A stretch of 64,000 nt of DNA from an uncultured Alkalilimnicola sp. (GTDB lineage: Bacteria > Pseudomonadota > Gammaproteobacteria > Nitrococcales > AK92), in assembly GCA_937951875.1 (NCBI GenBank), contig CALGAN010000007.1:1-64000 (forward strand), read 5' to 3'. Of this stretch, positions 43,295 through 52,480 are shown piece after piece. Within the stretch, counting starts at the first letter, position 1. The number at the start of each line of letters is the position of its first letter. Under the pieces are notes generated by a model, which was given only the letters and a program-made list of their open reading frames with translations, did no database searches and was not told where the DNA came from. Both the position numbers and the translations under genes were made by a program.

Positions 43295-43464
43295 GACCGC
43301 TTCCCCGCTCTCTCGGCCGGATGCTCGTCACTCAGAGGCAGCGCCGCCGCCTCCTCGAAGTCTTGCTTGCGCTTGCCGCTATAGGCCCAGAACACCATCC
43401 CGATGAAGGCGAACATCAGAACGGCGGTCAGCAGGCCGCGGAGCGTGTTGATGTCGAACTCCAT
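43291..43464 (-). CDS. ccoQ: CcoQ, small cbb3 oxidase subunit
   Basis: 57 codons: MEFDINTLRGLLTAVLMFAF continuing IGMVFWAYSGKRKQDFEEAA, then a charged tail ending AGKRS. One membrane helix and the FxGMVFWAYSxKRKxxF-type motif are characteristic of CcoQ/FixQ, which stabilises CcoP in the complex. It is very short, so easily missed. It sits between ccoO (5 nt upstream) and ccoP (ATGA overlap). Confidence 0.95.
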   Translation of the reverse strand: MEFDINTLRGLLTAVLMFAFIGMVFWAYSGKRKQDFEEAAALPLSDEHPAERAGKRS

Positions 43465-43469
43465 GCTGC

Positions 43470-44084
43470 TTACCTCTTGTTCTTGAAGGCCACGCCGAGG
43501 CCCTGCAGGTAGGCGATCAGCGCCTGCATCTCGGTCTTGCCGTTGACCTCGGCGGCGGCGTTCTGGATCTGCTCGTCGGTGTACGGCACGCCCAGATAGT
43601 CGCGGTGCGCCTTCATGCGGCGGGCAACCTCCTCGCCGTCGACCAGGTTCTTATCCAGCCACGGGAAGCCCGGCATGTTGGACTCCGGCACCACATCGCG
43701 CGGGTTGAGCAGGTGCGCGCGGTGCCAGTCGTCGGTGTAGCGGCCGCCGACGCGAGCCAGATCCGGGCCGGTGCGCTTGGAGCCCCACTGGAACGGATGG
43801 TCGTAGACGAACTCGCCGGCCACCGAATAGTGGCCGTAGCGCTCCGTCTCGGCGCGGAAGGGACGGACCATCTGCGAGTGGCAGTTGTAGCAGCCCTCGC
43901 GGACGTAGATGTCCCGGCCGGCGAACTGCAGCGCGGTGTAGGGCTGCACGCCCTCGGCCGGCTGGGTGGTCGCCTGCTGGAAGAACAGCGGAGTGATCTC
44001 CACCAGGCCGCCGAAGCTGACCACGATGAAGACCAGCAAGCCCATCAGGCCGATGTTTTTCTCGATCGTCTCATGCTTCTTCAT
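43470..44084 (-). CDS. ccoO: CcoO, cbb3 oxidase monoheme cytochrome c subunit
   Basis: 204 aa. N-terminal membrane helix (LMGLLVFIVVSFGGLVEITPLF), heme motif in REGCYNCHSQMVRPFRAE, and conserved KRTGPDLARVGGRYTDDWHRAHLLNPRDVVPESNMPGFPWL with the axial Met. Begins 13 nt after ccoN. Confidence 0.97.
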   Translation of the reverse strand: MKKHETIEKNIGLMGLLVFIVVSFGGLVEITPLFFQQATTQPAEGVQPYTALQFAGRDIYVREGCYNCHSQMVRPFRAETERYGHYSVAGEFVYDHPFQWGSKRTGPDLARVGGRYTDDWHRAHLLNPRDVVPESNMPGFPWLDKNLVDGEEVARRMKAHRDYLGVPYTDEQIQNAAAEVNGKTEMQALIAYLQGLGVAFKNKR

Positions 44085-44097
44085 GACGTACGACTCC

Positions 44098-45519
<1,422 letters not shown>

Positions 45520-45556
45520 AGGTGCAGATCCGCTGGGTGGCTTCCAAAAGGGTTGT

Positions 45557-45575
45557 AGTACCTACCGCAGGTACT
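45557..45575. repeat. Inverted repeat in the ccoN leader
   Basis: AGTACCT-ACCGC-AGGTACT, a perfect 7-bp stem with a 5-nt loop, downstream of the predicted ccoN start site. It could be an RNA hairpin in the untranslated leader or a protein-binding site. Half-site AGTACC also occurs in the palindrome AGTACCGGTACT at the gcvT promoter (53762-53773), with different spacing. Confidence 0.5.
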
Positions 45576-45583
45576 GCCGAAAA

Positions 45584-45625
45584 ATTCTCAGTGGCACCGC
45601 GGTGAGGGTTCTTGATACAGATCAA
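45584..45625 (-). promoter_or_regulatory. FNR/Anr-dependent ccoN promoter
   Basis: TTGAT-CTGT-ATCAA on the minus strand (45625-45612) is a perfect FNR/Anr box. A GAGAAT -10 candidate (45589-45584) places the start near 45578, putting the box centre about 41 nt upstream, the class II activator position. The ccoN ATG is about 60 nt further. slyX starts 30 nt from the other side of the box. Confidence 0.85.
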
Positions 45626-45654
45626 CAAACGCTGGGCTGAGGAATGTTCTAGAA

Positions 45655-45858
45655 ATGGACGATCACTTGATTGACCTGGAAACTCGACTAGCTTTTCAGG
45701 AACACGCGCTGCAGGAGCTGGGGAAGGCGCTCTACGAGCACCAACGCCTGATCGATCAGCTCACGCGGCGATTGGAGACAGCGGAAGCGCGCCTGAAGGC
45801 GATCGCGGTTTCGCCCGTGGCCTCGGCGGCGGAGGAGACGCCACCGCCGCACTATTGA
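45655..45858 (+). CDS. slyX: SlyX homologue
   Basis: 67 residues, mostly one coiled-coil helix (LIDLETRLAFQEHALQELGKALYEHQRLIDQLTRRLETAEARL) with a short Pro-rich tail ending PPPHY, the SlyX signature. Function is unknown. Divergent from ccoN; the FNR box lies between the two. Confidence 0.88.
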   Translation: MDDHLIDLETRLAFQEHALQELGKALYEHQRLIDQLTRRLETAEARLKAIAVSPVASAAEETPPPHY

Positions 45859-45981
45859 CCGTGCGACCTTGGCTTCCCCGGCGCTGGGAGGCGCTGCGCT
45901 ACGCTGCGATCGGCCGCCGTGGCGGCGGCTTCCTGCGTCGGGCTCGGACTGTACCCGACTTGCCGTTGCGTTAGAAGCCTC

Positions 45982-46004
45982 TGATCACCATATTGATCAT
46001 TTTT
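45982..46004 (+). terminator. Possible terminator after slyX
   Basis: TGATCA-CCATAT-TGATCA followed by five T. The stem is short (6 bp) but the T tract is good. About 120 nt after slyX. Confidence 0.4.
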
Positions 46005-46060
46005 CGACCTCCGTCCGACCCTCGGCGCAAACTCGCGCACACTCCGCGAGGTCGGTCGGG

Positions 46061-46088
46061 TTGCCGCGGCGGCGGGGCTGGCCATAAT
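46061..46088 (+). promoter_or_regulatory. Promoter directly upstream of the DUF1461 gene
   Basis: TTGCCG (46061-46066), 16 nt, CATAAT (46083-46088). The predicted start coincides with the ATG at 46094, so the mRNA may be leaderless or nearly so. Confidence 0.45.
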
Positions 46089-46093
46089 GAGGC

Positions 46094-46852
46094 ATGGCTC
46101 TCAAGGTCGCGACCGCCACCCCGCTCGTCCGGCGCGCAGCCGCCGGTCTGCTGCAGGCGCTGCTGCTGCTGTCGCTGTTCTGGACGGCGCTGTTCTGCGC
46201 CTGGCTCGGACTGAGCCGGGTCGACTTCGGCTATCCGCTGCTGTACGACCTGCTCGACATCGGCGCCCACATCGACTTCTACGCACCGCAGAACCACTAC
46301 AAGAGCGGTTTTGCCGACACCGACCGCGCGCAGCGGCTGGCGCTGTTCGGGCAGATCGTCCGCGCCGTGGAGCGAGACGGCGCCGGCCTGGCCGAGATCC
46401 GCTACCGCGACCGGCACGGCCGCAGCTTCGCCCTGCTGCGGCCGCCCGAGCGCGTGCACCTGGAGTCGGTGGCGCGGCTGATAAGCGCCTTGCGGCGGTT
46501 CTCGTACGTGATGCTGGGCGTGCTGGCGGTCAGCGCGGCGCTATGCCGGGCGCTGGCCATCGGGTTGCCGTCACTGCGGCGGGTGCTGCTGGTCGTCACC
46601 GCGCTGGCGGCGGCAGGGGTGGGCGCGGTGCTGGCCATCGGGCCGCAGCGGGTGTTCGATACCCTGCACGTCTGGGTGTTCCCGCCGAACGAGCAGTGGT
46701 TCTTCTATTATCAGGAATCGCTGATGACCACCCTGATGAAGGCGCCGGATCTGTTCGGCGCCATCGCCGTGCTGCTGCTGCTCGCGACCCTGGCCTGCTT
46801 CGTTGCGTTGCTCGCCGCCGCCCGCCGGCTGCTCGGCCGCGCGGCGTCCTAG
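46094..46852 (+). CDS. DUF1461-family membrane protein
   Basis: 252 aa with about five membrane helices: one near the N-terminus (LLLLSLFWTALFCAWLGLS), a soluble loop with conserved YDLLDIGAHIDFYAPQNHYKSGFADTD, and three or four helices from residue 130, including FSYVMLGVLAVSAALC. Resembles the DUF1461 (TIGR01906-like) integral membrane family, whose function is unknown. Gene stands alone. Confidence 0.7.
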   Translation: MALKVATATPLVRRAAAGLLQALLLLSLFWTALFCAWLGLSRVDFGYPLLYDLLDIGAHIDFYAPQNHYKSGFADTDRAQRLALFGQIVRAVERDGAGLAEIRYRDRHGRSFALLRPPERVHLESVARLISALRRFSYVMLGVLAVSAALCRALAIGLPSLRRVLLVVTALAAAGVGAVLAIGPQRVFDTLHVWVFPPNEQWFFYYQESLMTTLMKAPDLFGAIAVLLLLATLACFVALLAAARRLLGRAAS

Positions 46853-47041
46853 CGCGGACACGCGCTGTCAGGCCCCAGGGGCTGCGAGCGCGCTTCCTGA
46901 GGCGAGGGGCGGTGCGGCCAGCCGGTTACTACGCCCCTCGCCGCGCGCGGCGAGCGCATGCGCGCATCACATCGGGCGTGATCGGCTAGCGGTGGATGTT
47001 CGGTGGATGTGCTGCCGCTTGGGTCAGGCAGAGCGATCGCC

Positions 47042-47097
47042 CCCCTCTCCCTCTCCCTCTCCCTCTCCCTCGCGAGGGAGGGGCAGGGAGAGGGGGG
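47042..47097. repeat. CCCTCT tandem repeat with complementary arm
   Basis: Between 47043 and 47070 the unit CCCTCT is repeated about 4.7 times; after CGCGAGGGAG it is followed by GGGGCAGGGAGAGGGG, which can fold back on it. Such polypyrimidine/polypurine extragenic hairpins are frequent in GC-rich proteobacterial genomes. Confidence 0.7.
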
Positions 47098-47197
47098 AAA
47101 CCAACCGCGAAGCGCAACGCGTTAATTGTCAGGGAGTATCGTGCGGTAAAGCCTGCTCCACAGGGCGTGCAGGCTGAGTGGGTGACCGTGCGTCTGG

Positions 47198-47240
47198 ATG
47201 CCCGCCCCCGCTTTCGCAGGGGCAGGCTTGTCGCGGGCAT
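47198..47240. repeat. Extragenic palindrome of the GGATGCCCGC...GCGGGCAT type
   Basis: ATGCCCGC (47198-47205) and GCGGGCAT (47233-47240) form an 8-bp outer stem around an inner CCCC/GGGG stem. The flanks (GTCTGG... and ...GGCGA) resemble a repeat seen in many copies in other GC-rich gammaproteobacteria. Only one copy is visible here. Confidence 0.5.
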
Positions 47241-47296
47241 GGCGACTTAAGAAGCCCTTCGACCGATGGGAGCCTACGCTTGCCGCGCGGCAGGGT

Positions 47297-47755
47297 TCAT
47301 TCGAGGGAGAGAATGAACTGCCACTGCTCCGGCGTCACCGGCATCACCGACAGCCGGTTGCCGCGTCGCACCAGCGGCATGTCCGCCAGTTCCGGGTGCG
47401 TTTTCAGCTCATCGAGCGTGATGGTGCGCCGCAACTGACGCTGGAAACGCACCTCCACCAGATACCAGCGTGGATTGTCGGGCCGGCTGGCCGGGTCGTA
47501 GTACTTGCTGTCCGGGTCGAACTGGGTCGGGTCCGGGCGGCCGGCGCGGACGATCTCCATGATGCCGACGATGCCGGGCTGGGCGCAGTTGGAATGGTAG
47601 AAGAAGGCCAGATCGCCGACCTGCATCTGGTCGCGCAGCATGTTGCGTGCCTGGTAGTTGCGCACGCCATCCCAGGGCTCGGTCTGATCGGGACGGCGCT
47701 TGAGATCCTCGATGCCGAACACGTCCGGTTCGGACTTCATCAGCCAGTAGTTCAT
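47297..47755 (-). CDS. EVE-domain protein (YTH-like fold)
   Basis: A 152-residue EVE-domain protein. It has MNYWLMKSEPDVFGIEDL, WDGVRNYQARNMLRDQMQVGDLAFFYHSN and a C-terminal PEQWQFILSLE, all standard for this family. EVE domains bind modified bases in RNA or DNA. Begins 2 nt after the 5-formyl-THF cyclo-ligase stop, so the two are co-transcribed. Confidence 0.93.
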   Translation of the reverse strand: MNYWLMKSEPDVFGIEDLKRRPDQTEPWDGVRNYQARNMLRDQMQVGDLAFFYHSNCAQPGIVGIMEIVRAGRPDPTQFDPDSKYYDPASRPDNPRWYLVEVRFQRQLRRTITLDELKTHPELADMPLVRRGNRLSVMPVTPEQWQFILSLE

Positions 47756-47757
47756 CG

Positions 47758-48363
47758 TTATTCCGGTTGTCGTTGGCTAAAGCGGATCAGGCCCTGTTCG
47801 GTGGCCGCGCCCCACAGCGGCACGTCCCAGGGCTCGCCCGGCAGTGCGTCGACCTGCTGGAAGGCGTAGGCCAAGCCGAGCAGACGCGGCCGCTGCCAGT
47901 GCCGGCGGTGATGCAGGAAGGCGAAGGTGCGGTCGTAGTAGCCGCCGCCCATGCCCAGGCGATTGCCGGCGCCGTCGAAGGCTACCAAGGGGGTGAGCAC
48001 CAGGTCGAGGCGGTGCGCCGGCAGGCGCGGGTTGTCGCGCAGCCGCGGCTCGGGGATGCCGAAGCGGTTGCGGGTCATCGGGCTGTCGGGGTGGTAGCGC
48101 AGGAACCACAGGCGACGGCCGTTGAACGGCGCCAGCACCGGCAGGTAGAGTTCCTTGCCCGCGTGCCAGGCGGCGCGGATCACCGGGGCGGTGTCGATCT
48201 CGCCGTCGGCGGCGATGAAGCAGGCGATACGGCGGGCGCGCAGGAACAGGTGGCTGCGGCTCAGGGCGCGGGCTAGGGCCTGCCCGGCCAATCGGCGCTG
48301 GCGCGGACTGAGGCTGCGGCGGCGCTGACGCATGGCGCGGCGTATGTCGAAGCGGGATTCCAT
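47758..48363 (-). CDS. 5-formyltetrahydrofolate cyclo-ligase
   Basis: ATP-dependent conversion of 5-formyl-THF to methenyl-THF (YgfA/FthC). 201 aa. N-terminal IRRAMRQRRRSLSPRQRRLAGQAL, YLPVLAPFNGRRLWFLRY, then LVLTPLVAFDGAGNRLGMGGGYYDRTFAFL with the glycine motif. Follows the 6S RNA gene as in other gammaproteobacteria. Confidence 0.94.
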   Translation of the reverse strand: MESRFDIRRAMRQRRRSLSPRQRRLAGQALARALSRSHLFLRARRIACFIAADGEIDTAPVIRAAWHAGKELYLPVLAPFNGRRLWFLRYHPDSPMTRNRFGIPEPRLRDNPRLPAHRLDLVLTPLVAFDGAGNRLGMGGGYYDRTFAFLHHRRHWQRPRLLGLAYAFQQVDALPGEPWDVPLWGAATEQGLIRFSQRQPE

Positions 48364-48420
48364 GGCGCCGACGTTAAACGTTGGAGGCCTCGGCCTTCAA
48401 CGCCATGCGAGCATAATAAG

Positions 48421-48608
48421 GAGACATCCCCCGCCTGTGCCGTTCGGGCCTAGCCCTTGAACCCTAAAGGTTCAAGTGGGAGCCGACACGGGGCTTTAGG
48501 CTTTCCGCCGAAGCGGACTTGCACACCAGCGTCCGATAACGACTCCCTGGGCATACTATGAGGCTCAAGGAACACTTGCCCGGTCTCGAACACCGCAGGG
48601 GATGCCTG
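48421..48608 (-). ncRNA. ssrS: 6S RNA
   Basis: The minus strand between zapA and the cyclo-ligase gene matches 6S RNA in position and content. The 5' end GGCAUCCCCUGCGGUGUUCG pairs with the 3' end CGAACGGCACAGGCGGGGGAUGUC. Between them are GGGCAAGUGUUCCUUGAGCC and the conserved 3' segments AAGCCUAAAGCCCCGUGUCG and CUUGAACCUUUAGGGUUCAAGGG. It sequesters sigma70 RNA polymerase in stationary phase. The ends are estimated; TATACG (48642-48637) could be the -10 of a slightly longer precursor. Confidence 0.9.
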
Positions 48609-48682
48609 TTCGGTGACGTCGGCGTTTCGCCGTCGTCGTATACAAGCCTAGGCCTTTCCGGCTCGCATTTAAAGGGGGACGT

Positions 48683-48973
48683 TCAAGTGCCGACCACGGC
48701 GGCGAGCCGGTCGTTGAGCGTCTGCAGGCGCTGGCGTAACTCGGACAGCTGGCCTTGGTCCTGGTTGCCCTGCAGCAATTCGTGCGCGAGGTTAAGGGCG
48801 GTCATGACCGCGATGCGATCTATGCCCACCACCTTGCCCTTGTCGCGGATCTCCTGCATGCGCTGGTTGAGGTAGGCGGCCGATTTCAGCAGCGCGGCCT
48901 TCTCCTCCTCGGGGCAGGCCACTAGGTATTCCCTGTCGAGTATCTGAACCTTGACCGGTACCGTCTCGGCCAT
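48683..48973 (-). CDS. zapA: ZapA, cell division protein
   Basis: FtsZ-ring stabiliser. 96 aa with VPVKVQILDREYLVACPEEEKAALLKSAAYLNQRM and the C-terminal coiled coil AVMTALNLAHELLQ...LRQRLQTLNDRL. Overlaps the stop of the coiled-coil gene upstream by one base (TGATG). Followed by 6S RNA. Confidence 0.95.
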   Translation of the reverse strand: MAETVPVKVQILDREYLVACPEEEKAALLKSAAYLNQRMQEIRDKGKVVGIDRIAVMTALNLAHELLQGNQDQGQLSELRQRLQTLNDRLAAVVGT

Positions 48974-49188
48974 CAGTGATGCTCCATCGCCTTGAGGCGA
49001 CTGATCATGGATTCGATGCGGGCACGCGCCAGCTCGGTTTTCTCCAGCAGCTGGGCTCGCTCGGCGACGAGCTGCTCCTGGGCGTTGCGCAAGATCTGGT
49101 TCTCATCGCGCAAGCGCGAATTCTGGGCCAGCAGCAGCTCGACCCGTCGCTCCAGTTGCGCAAGTTGTTCGGCAATGGAATCAGCCAC
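48973..49188 (-). CDS. TIGR02449-family coiled-coil protein
   Basis: 71 residues, almost all one coiled coil: LAQLERRVELLLAQNSRLRDENQILRNAQEQLVAERAQLLEKTELARARIESMISRLKAMEHH. This small protein sits just upstream of zapA in many gammaproteobacteria and is ZapB-like in build, which suggests but does not prove a division role. Confidence 0.85.
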   Translation of the reverse strand: MADSIAEQLAQLERRVELLLAQNSRLRDENQILRNAQEQLVAERAQLLEKTELARARIESMISRLKAMEHH

Positions 49189-49207
49189 TTGTCAGCCCCA
49201 TCCGGCA

Positions 49208-49223
49208 AGTATTCGAGAATACT
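49208..49223. promoter_or_regulatory. Operator-like palindrome between the zapA unit and ygfB
   Basis: AGTATTC-GA-GAATACT, a perfect 7+2+7 inverted repeat midway between divergent genes (starts at 49188 and 49312). Both strands contain AATACT, a plausible -10. It does not match LexA, FNR or CRP consensus. Confidence 0.5.
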
Positions 49224-49311
49224 AGGATCGTGTCCGCATGGCGGTCAATCGGCTGGCCGAGCGCCGCCGCAACAATGGTAGGATAGCGCGTTTATTGGTG
49301 TGGAGCGGCAG

Positions 49312-49884
49312 ATGCAAGACCCAGAGCGGTACCAACGGGTTGAACGCGCGCTGGCGGCGGTCGATGCCGAGATCGGCGCGGCCGAAGCGCAGGGGCTGCT
49401 GTGCGGTATGCTCAGCGCGCCGGGCAATGCCGGGCGGGCCGAGTGGATCGCCCAGGTGCTGGCCGATACCAAGCCGCGCGGCGACGCCGCCAAGGAGTGC
49501 CTGACGGCGCTGGCCGAGCTGTTCGAGCGCACCGCGCGTCAGCTCGATGCCTTGGAAATGGACCTGGAATTGCTGCTGCCCGCCGACGAGGCGCCGCTGG
49601 ATGCGCGGGCGAGGGCTCTGGGTAAGTGGTGCCAGGGCTTCCTGGCCGGCATGGGCTTCGGCGGGCTGAAGCAGGATACGCCGCTGACCGGCGAGGTCGG
49701 CGAAGCGTTGCGCGATCTCGGCGCCATCTCGCAGGTCGAGCTCGATGCCGTCGAGGACGAGGAGAACGAGAGCGCTTACGCGGAGCTGGTGGAGTACGTG
49801 CGGGTGGCGGTGATGCTGGTGCGCACGACGCTGCGCGGGCAGCCGCCGGCCGCGCCGAGCAAGAGCGGCAAGAAGTTGCACTAG
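49312..49884 (+). CDS. ygfB: YgfB/UPF0149 family protein
   Basis: 190 aa, all-helical UPF0149 protein with AEAQGLLCGMLSAPG, LLLPADEAPLDARARALGKWCQGFLAGMGFGG and VEYVRVAVMLVRTTLR. ATG at 49312 is preferred with GGAG 6 nt upstream; a GTG lies 12 nt before. In Pseudomonas YgfB interferes with AlpA-dependent antitermination and AmpDh3 expression; here the conserved ygfB-pepP-ubiH-ubiI order is present. Confidence 0.92.
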   Translation: MQDPERYQRVERALAAVDAEIGAAEAQGLLCGMLSAPGNAGRAEWIAQVLADTKPRGDAAKECLTALAELFERTARQLDALEMDLELLLPADEAPLDARARALGKWCQGFLAGMGFGGLKQDTPLTGEVGEALRDLGAISQVELDAVEDEENESAYAELVEYVRVAVMLVRTTLRGQPPAAPSKSGKKLH

Positions 49885-49931
49885 CCGCCGTCGATCCAGG
49901 CGTCGGCGCCGGAGTTTTATCGGGAGAGTCC

Positions 49932-51248
49932 ATGGACCGCGCTGAATTCGAACGTCGCCGTCGCGAACTGATGGCCATGATGGGCCCGGGCAGCGTTGCC
50001 GTGCTGCCCGCCGCGCCCGAGCGTATCCGCAACCGGGACGCCAACTATCCCTATCGCCAGGACAGCGATTTCTACTATCTGACCGGCTTCAACGAGCCGG
50101 AGGCGGTGCTGGTGCTGATTCCCGGCCGCAAGCACGGCGAGTATCTGCTGTTCTGCCGCGAGCGCGATCCGGCCCGCGAGGTCTGGGACGGGCCGCGCGC
50201 CGGCCAGGAGGGGGCGGTGCGCGATTACGGCGCCGACGACTCCTTCCCCATCGACGACATCGACGAGATCCTGCCCGGCCTGATCGAGGGGCGGGAGAAG
50301 CTGTTCTACACCATGGGTGTGGATCTTGAGTTCGATCAGCGCGTGATCGGTTGGGTCAACGAGGTGCGCAGCAACGCCCGCAGCGGCGCCAAGGAGCCGG
50401 GCGAGTTTGTGTCGCTGCAGCACCTGCTGCACGAGATGCGGCTGATCAAGAGCCGGGCCGAGATCGAGATCATGCGCCGCGCCGCCCAGGTCAGCGCCGC
50501 CGCCCACCGCCGGGCCATGGAGATCTGCCGGCCGGGCATGATGGAGTATGAGATCGAGGCCGAGTTCCAGGCCATCTTCCGCCGCCACAACGGCTGGCCG
50601 GCCTACCAGACCATCGTCGGCTCCGGCGCCAACACCTGCATCCTCCACTACGTCAACAACGACAAGCAGCTCAAGGACGGCGACCTGCTGCTGATCGACG
50701 CCGGCGTCGAGCTGGAATGCTACGCCTCGGACATCACCCGCACCTTCCCGGTCAACGGCCGCTTCAGCCCCGAGCAGAAGGCGGTGTACGAGATCGTGCT
50801 GGAGGCGCAGCTGGCGGCGATCGACCAGGTCAAGCCCGGCCGCAGCTGGAACGACGCCCATGAGGTCGCCACCCGCATCCTCACCCAGGGCCTGATCGAT
50901 CTCGGTCTGCTCGAAGGGCCGCTGGACAAGGCGCTGGAGCAGGGCGACTACCGCCGCTTCTACATGCACCGCACCGGCCACTGGCTGGGCATGGACGTGC
51001 ACGACGTCGGCGACTACAGGGTCGACGGCGAGTGGCGCGTGCTCGAGCCGGGTATGGTGATCACCGTCGAGCCGGGGCTGTACATCGCCGCCGGCAGCGA
51101 GGGTGTGGACCCCAAGTGGTGGAACATCGGCGTGCGCATCGAGGACGATGTGCTGGTCACCCGTGACGGCAACGAAGTGCTGACCAAGGACGTGCCCAAG
51201 ACCGTGGCCGAGATCGAGGCGCTGATGGCGGCGGGCCGGAAGGGATGA
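49932..51248 (+). CDS. pepP: Xaa-Pro aminopeptidase (aminopeptidase P II)
   Basis: Di-manganese enzyme removing N-terminal residues before proline. 438 aa with N-terminal domain (RDANYPYRQDSDFYYLTGFNEPEAVLVL) and pita-bread catalytic domain with metal ligands in LIDAGVELECYASDITRTFPVNG, HRTGHWLGMDVHDVGDY, MVITVEPGLYI and GVRIEDDVLVT. ATG at 49932 has GGGAGAG upstream. Overlaps ubiH by 4 nt. Confidence 0.96.
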   Translation: MDRAEFERRRRELMAMMGPGSVAVLPAAPERIRNRDANYPYRQDSDFYYLTGFNEPEAVLVLIPGRKHGEYLLFCRERDPAREVWDGPRAGQEGAVRDYGADDSFPIDDIDEILPGLIEGREKLFYTMGVDLEFDQRVIGWVNEVRSNARSGAKEPGEFVSLQHLLHEMRLIKSRAEIEIMRRAAQVSAAAHRRAMEICRPGMMEYEIEAEFQAIFRRHNGWPAYQTIVGSGANTCILHYVNNDKQLKDGDLLLIDAGVELECYASDITRTFPVNGRFSPEQKAVYEIVLEAQLAAIDQVKPGRSWNDAHEVATRILTQGLIDLGLLEGPLDKALEQGDYRRFYMHRTGHWLGMDVHDVGDYRVDGEWRVLEPGMVITVEPGLYIAAGSEGVDPKWWNIGVRIEDDVLVTRDGNEVLTKDVPKTVAEIEALMAAGRKG

Positions 51249-52480
51249 GCGCGGTCGACTACGATGTGCTGATCGCCGGCGGCGGCCTGGTCGGCGCCAG
51301 CCTGGCCTGCGCCCTGGGCGGCAGCCCGCTGCGGGTGGCGGTGATCGAGCCGGTCGCCGCCGACAGCGGCGACCGCCAGCCGAGCTACGACGACCGTACC
51401 ACCGCGCTCTCGCCGTCCACCCAGCGCATCTTCGCGGCGCTGGGGCTGTGGCCGGAGCTGCGCGGCGAGGCCATGCCGATCCGCGAGGTGCACGTGTCCG
51501 AGCGCGGCGGCTTCGGTTTCGTGCGCATGACCGCGGCCGAGGAGGGGCTGGAGGCGCTGGGCTACGTCGTCACCAACCGCCGCCTCGGCCAGGTGCTGCC
51601 GGTGCGGGCGGCGGCGCAGCCGAACGTCGACATGCTGTGCCCGGCTTCGGTCGCCACGGTGTCGCTGCAGCCGCAGTGGGTCGAGGTCGGCATCGAGGCG
51701 GATGGCCAAACCCGCACGCTGCGCGGCCGGCTGCTGGTGGTGGCCGACGGCGCGCAATCGCGCACCCGCGCGCTGATCGGGGTCGAGGCGGACGTGCGCA
51801 GCTACCGACAGGTGGCAGTGATCGCCAATCTCACGCCTGAGCGCGACCACCAGGGCCGCGCCTTCGAGCGCTTCACCGCGCAAGGGCCGATGGCGCTGCT
51901 GCCGTCCAGCGGCGGCCGCTGCGCGCTGATCTGGACCGTACCGGAGGAGCGCGCCGAGGCCATTCTGGCATTGCCGGACGACGCATTCCTGGCCGAGGTG
52001 CAGGCGCGCTTCGGCTATCGCCTGGGGCGGCTGCTCAAGGTGGGCGCGCGCGCCAGCTACCCGCTGGCGGTGACCACCGCCCGGCGCTTCCACGTGCCGC
52101 GCGCGGTGGTGATCGGCAATGCCGCCCATAGCCTGCACCCGGTGGCGGGACAGGGCTTCAATCTGTCGCTGCGCGATGTCGCCGCCCTGGCCGAGCTGCT
52201 GACCGCCGCCGCCTGCCGCGGCGAGGATCCGGGCGAGCAGGCGCTGCTCGCACGCTACGAGGAGCTGCGCCGCAGCGACTACCGGCGCGTCGCCGGCTTC
52301 ACCGACCTGCTGGTGCGGCTGTTCTCCAACGCCGTGCCGGGGCTGGTGCAGGCCCGCAATCTCGGTCTGCTGGCGCTGGATCTGTTTCCCGCCGGCAAGC
52401 GCAGCTTCCTGCGCTACGCCATGGGGCGCGCCGGCTTGCTGCCGCGGCTGGCGCGCGGACTGCCGCTGGAGGGCGTATGA
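51245..52480 (+). CDS. ubiH: 2-octaprenyl-6-methoxyphenol hydroxylase
   Basis: FAD monooxygenase of ubiquinone synthesis. 411 aa with dinucleotide motif DVLIAGGGLVGASLACAL, the DG motif LLVVADGAQSRTR and the FAD-ribityl motif VVIGNAAHSLHPVAGQGFNLSLRDVAAL. ATGA overlap with pepP and with the next hydroxylase gene. Operon position supports UbiH over the other paralogues. Confidence 0.92.
   Translation: MSAVDYDVLIAGGGLVGASLACALGGSPLRVAVIEPVAADSGDRQPSYDDRTTALSPSTQRIFAALGLWPELRGEAMPIREVHVSERGGFGFVRMTAAEEGLEALGYVVTNRRLGQVLPVRAAAQPNVDMLCPASVATVSLQPQWVEVGIEADGQTRTLRGRLLVVADGAQSRTRALIGVEADVRSYRQVAVIANLTPERDHQGRAFERFTAQGPMALLPSSGGRCALIWTVPEERAEAILALPDDAFLAEVQARFGYRLGRLLKVGARASYPLAVTTARRFHVPRAVVIGNAAHSLHPVAGQGFNLSLRDVAALAELLTAAACRGEDPGEQALLARYEELRRSDYRRVAGFTDLLVRLFSNAVPGLVQARNLGLLALDLFPAGKRSFLRYAMGRAGLLPRLARGLPLEGV

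Larger units (their letters stand above)
46853..47296. other. Intergenic region rich in inverted and tandem repeats
   Basis: 444 nt without a supported gene. It has GGCGAGGGGCG/CGCCCCTCGCC (46901-46942, perfect 11-bp arms), the CCCTCT tandem block (47042-47097) and a nested palindrome (47198-47240), so it is an extragenic-repeat patch between DUF1461 and the EVE-domain gene. Confidence 0.6.

Noticed and set aside
47042..47097. CRISPR array
   Set aside because: The repeated unit is 6 nt without spacers; it is a simple tandem repeat with a fold-back arm.
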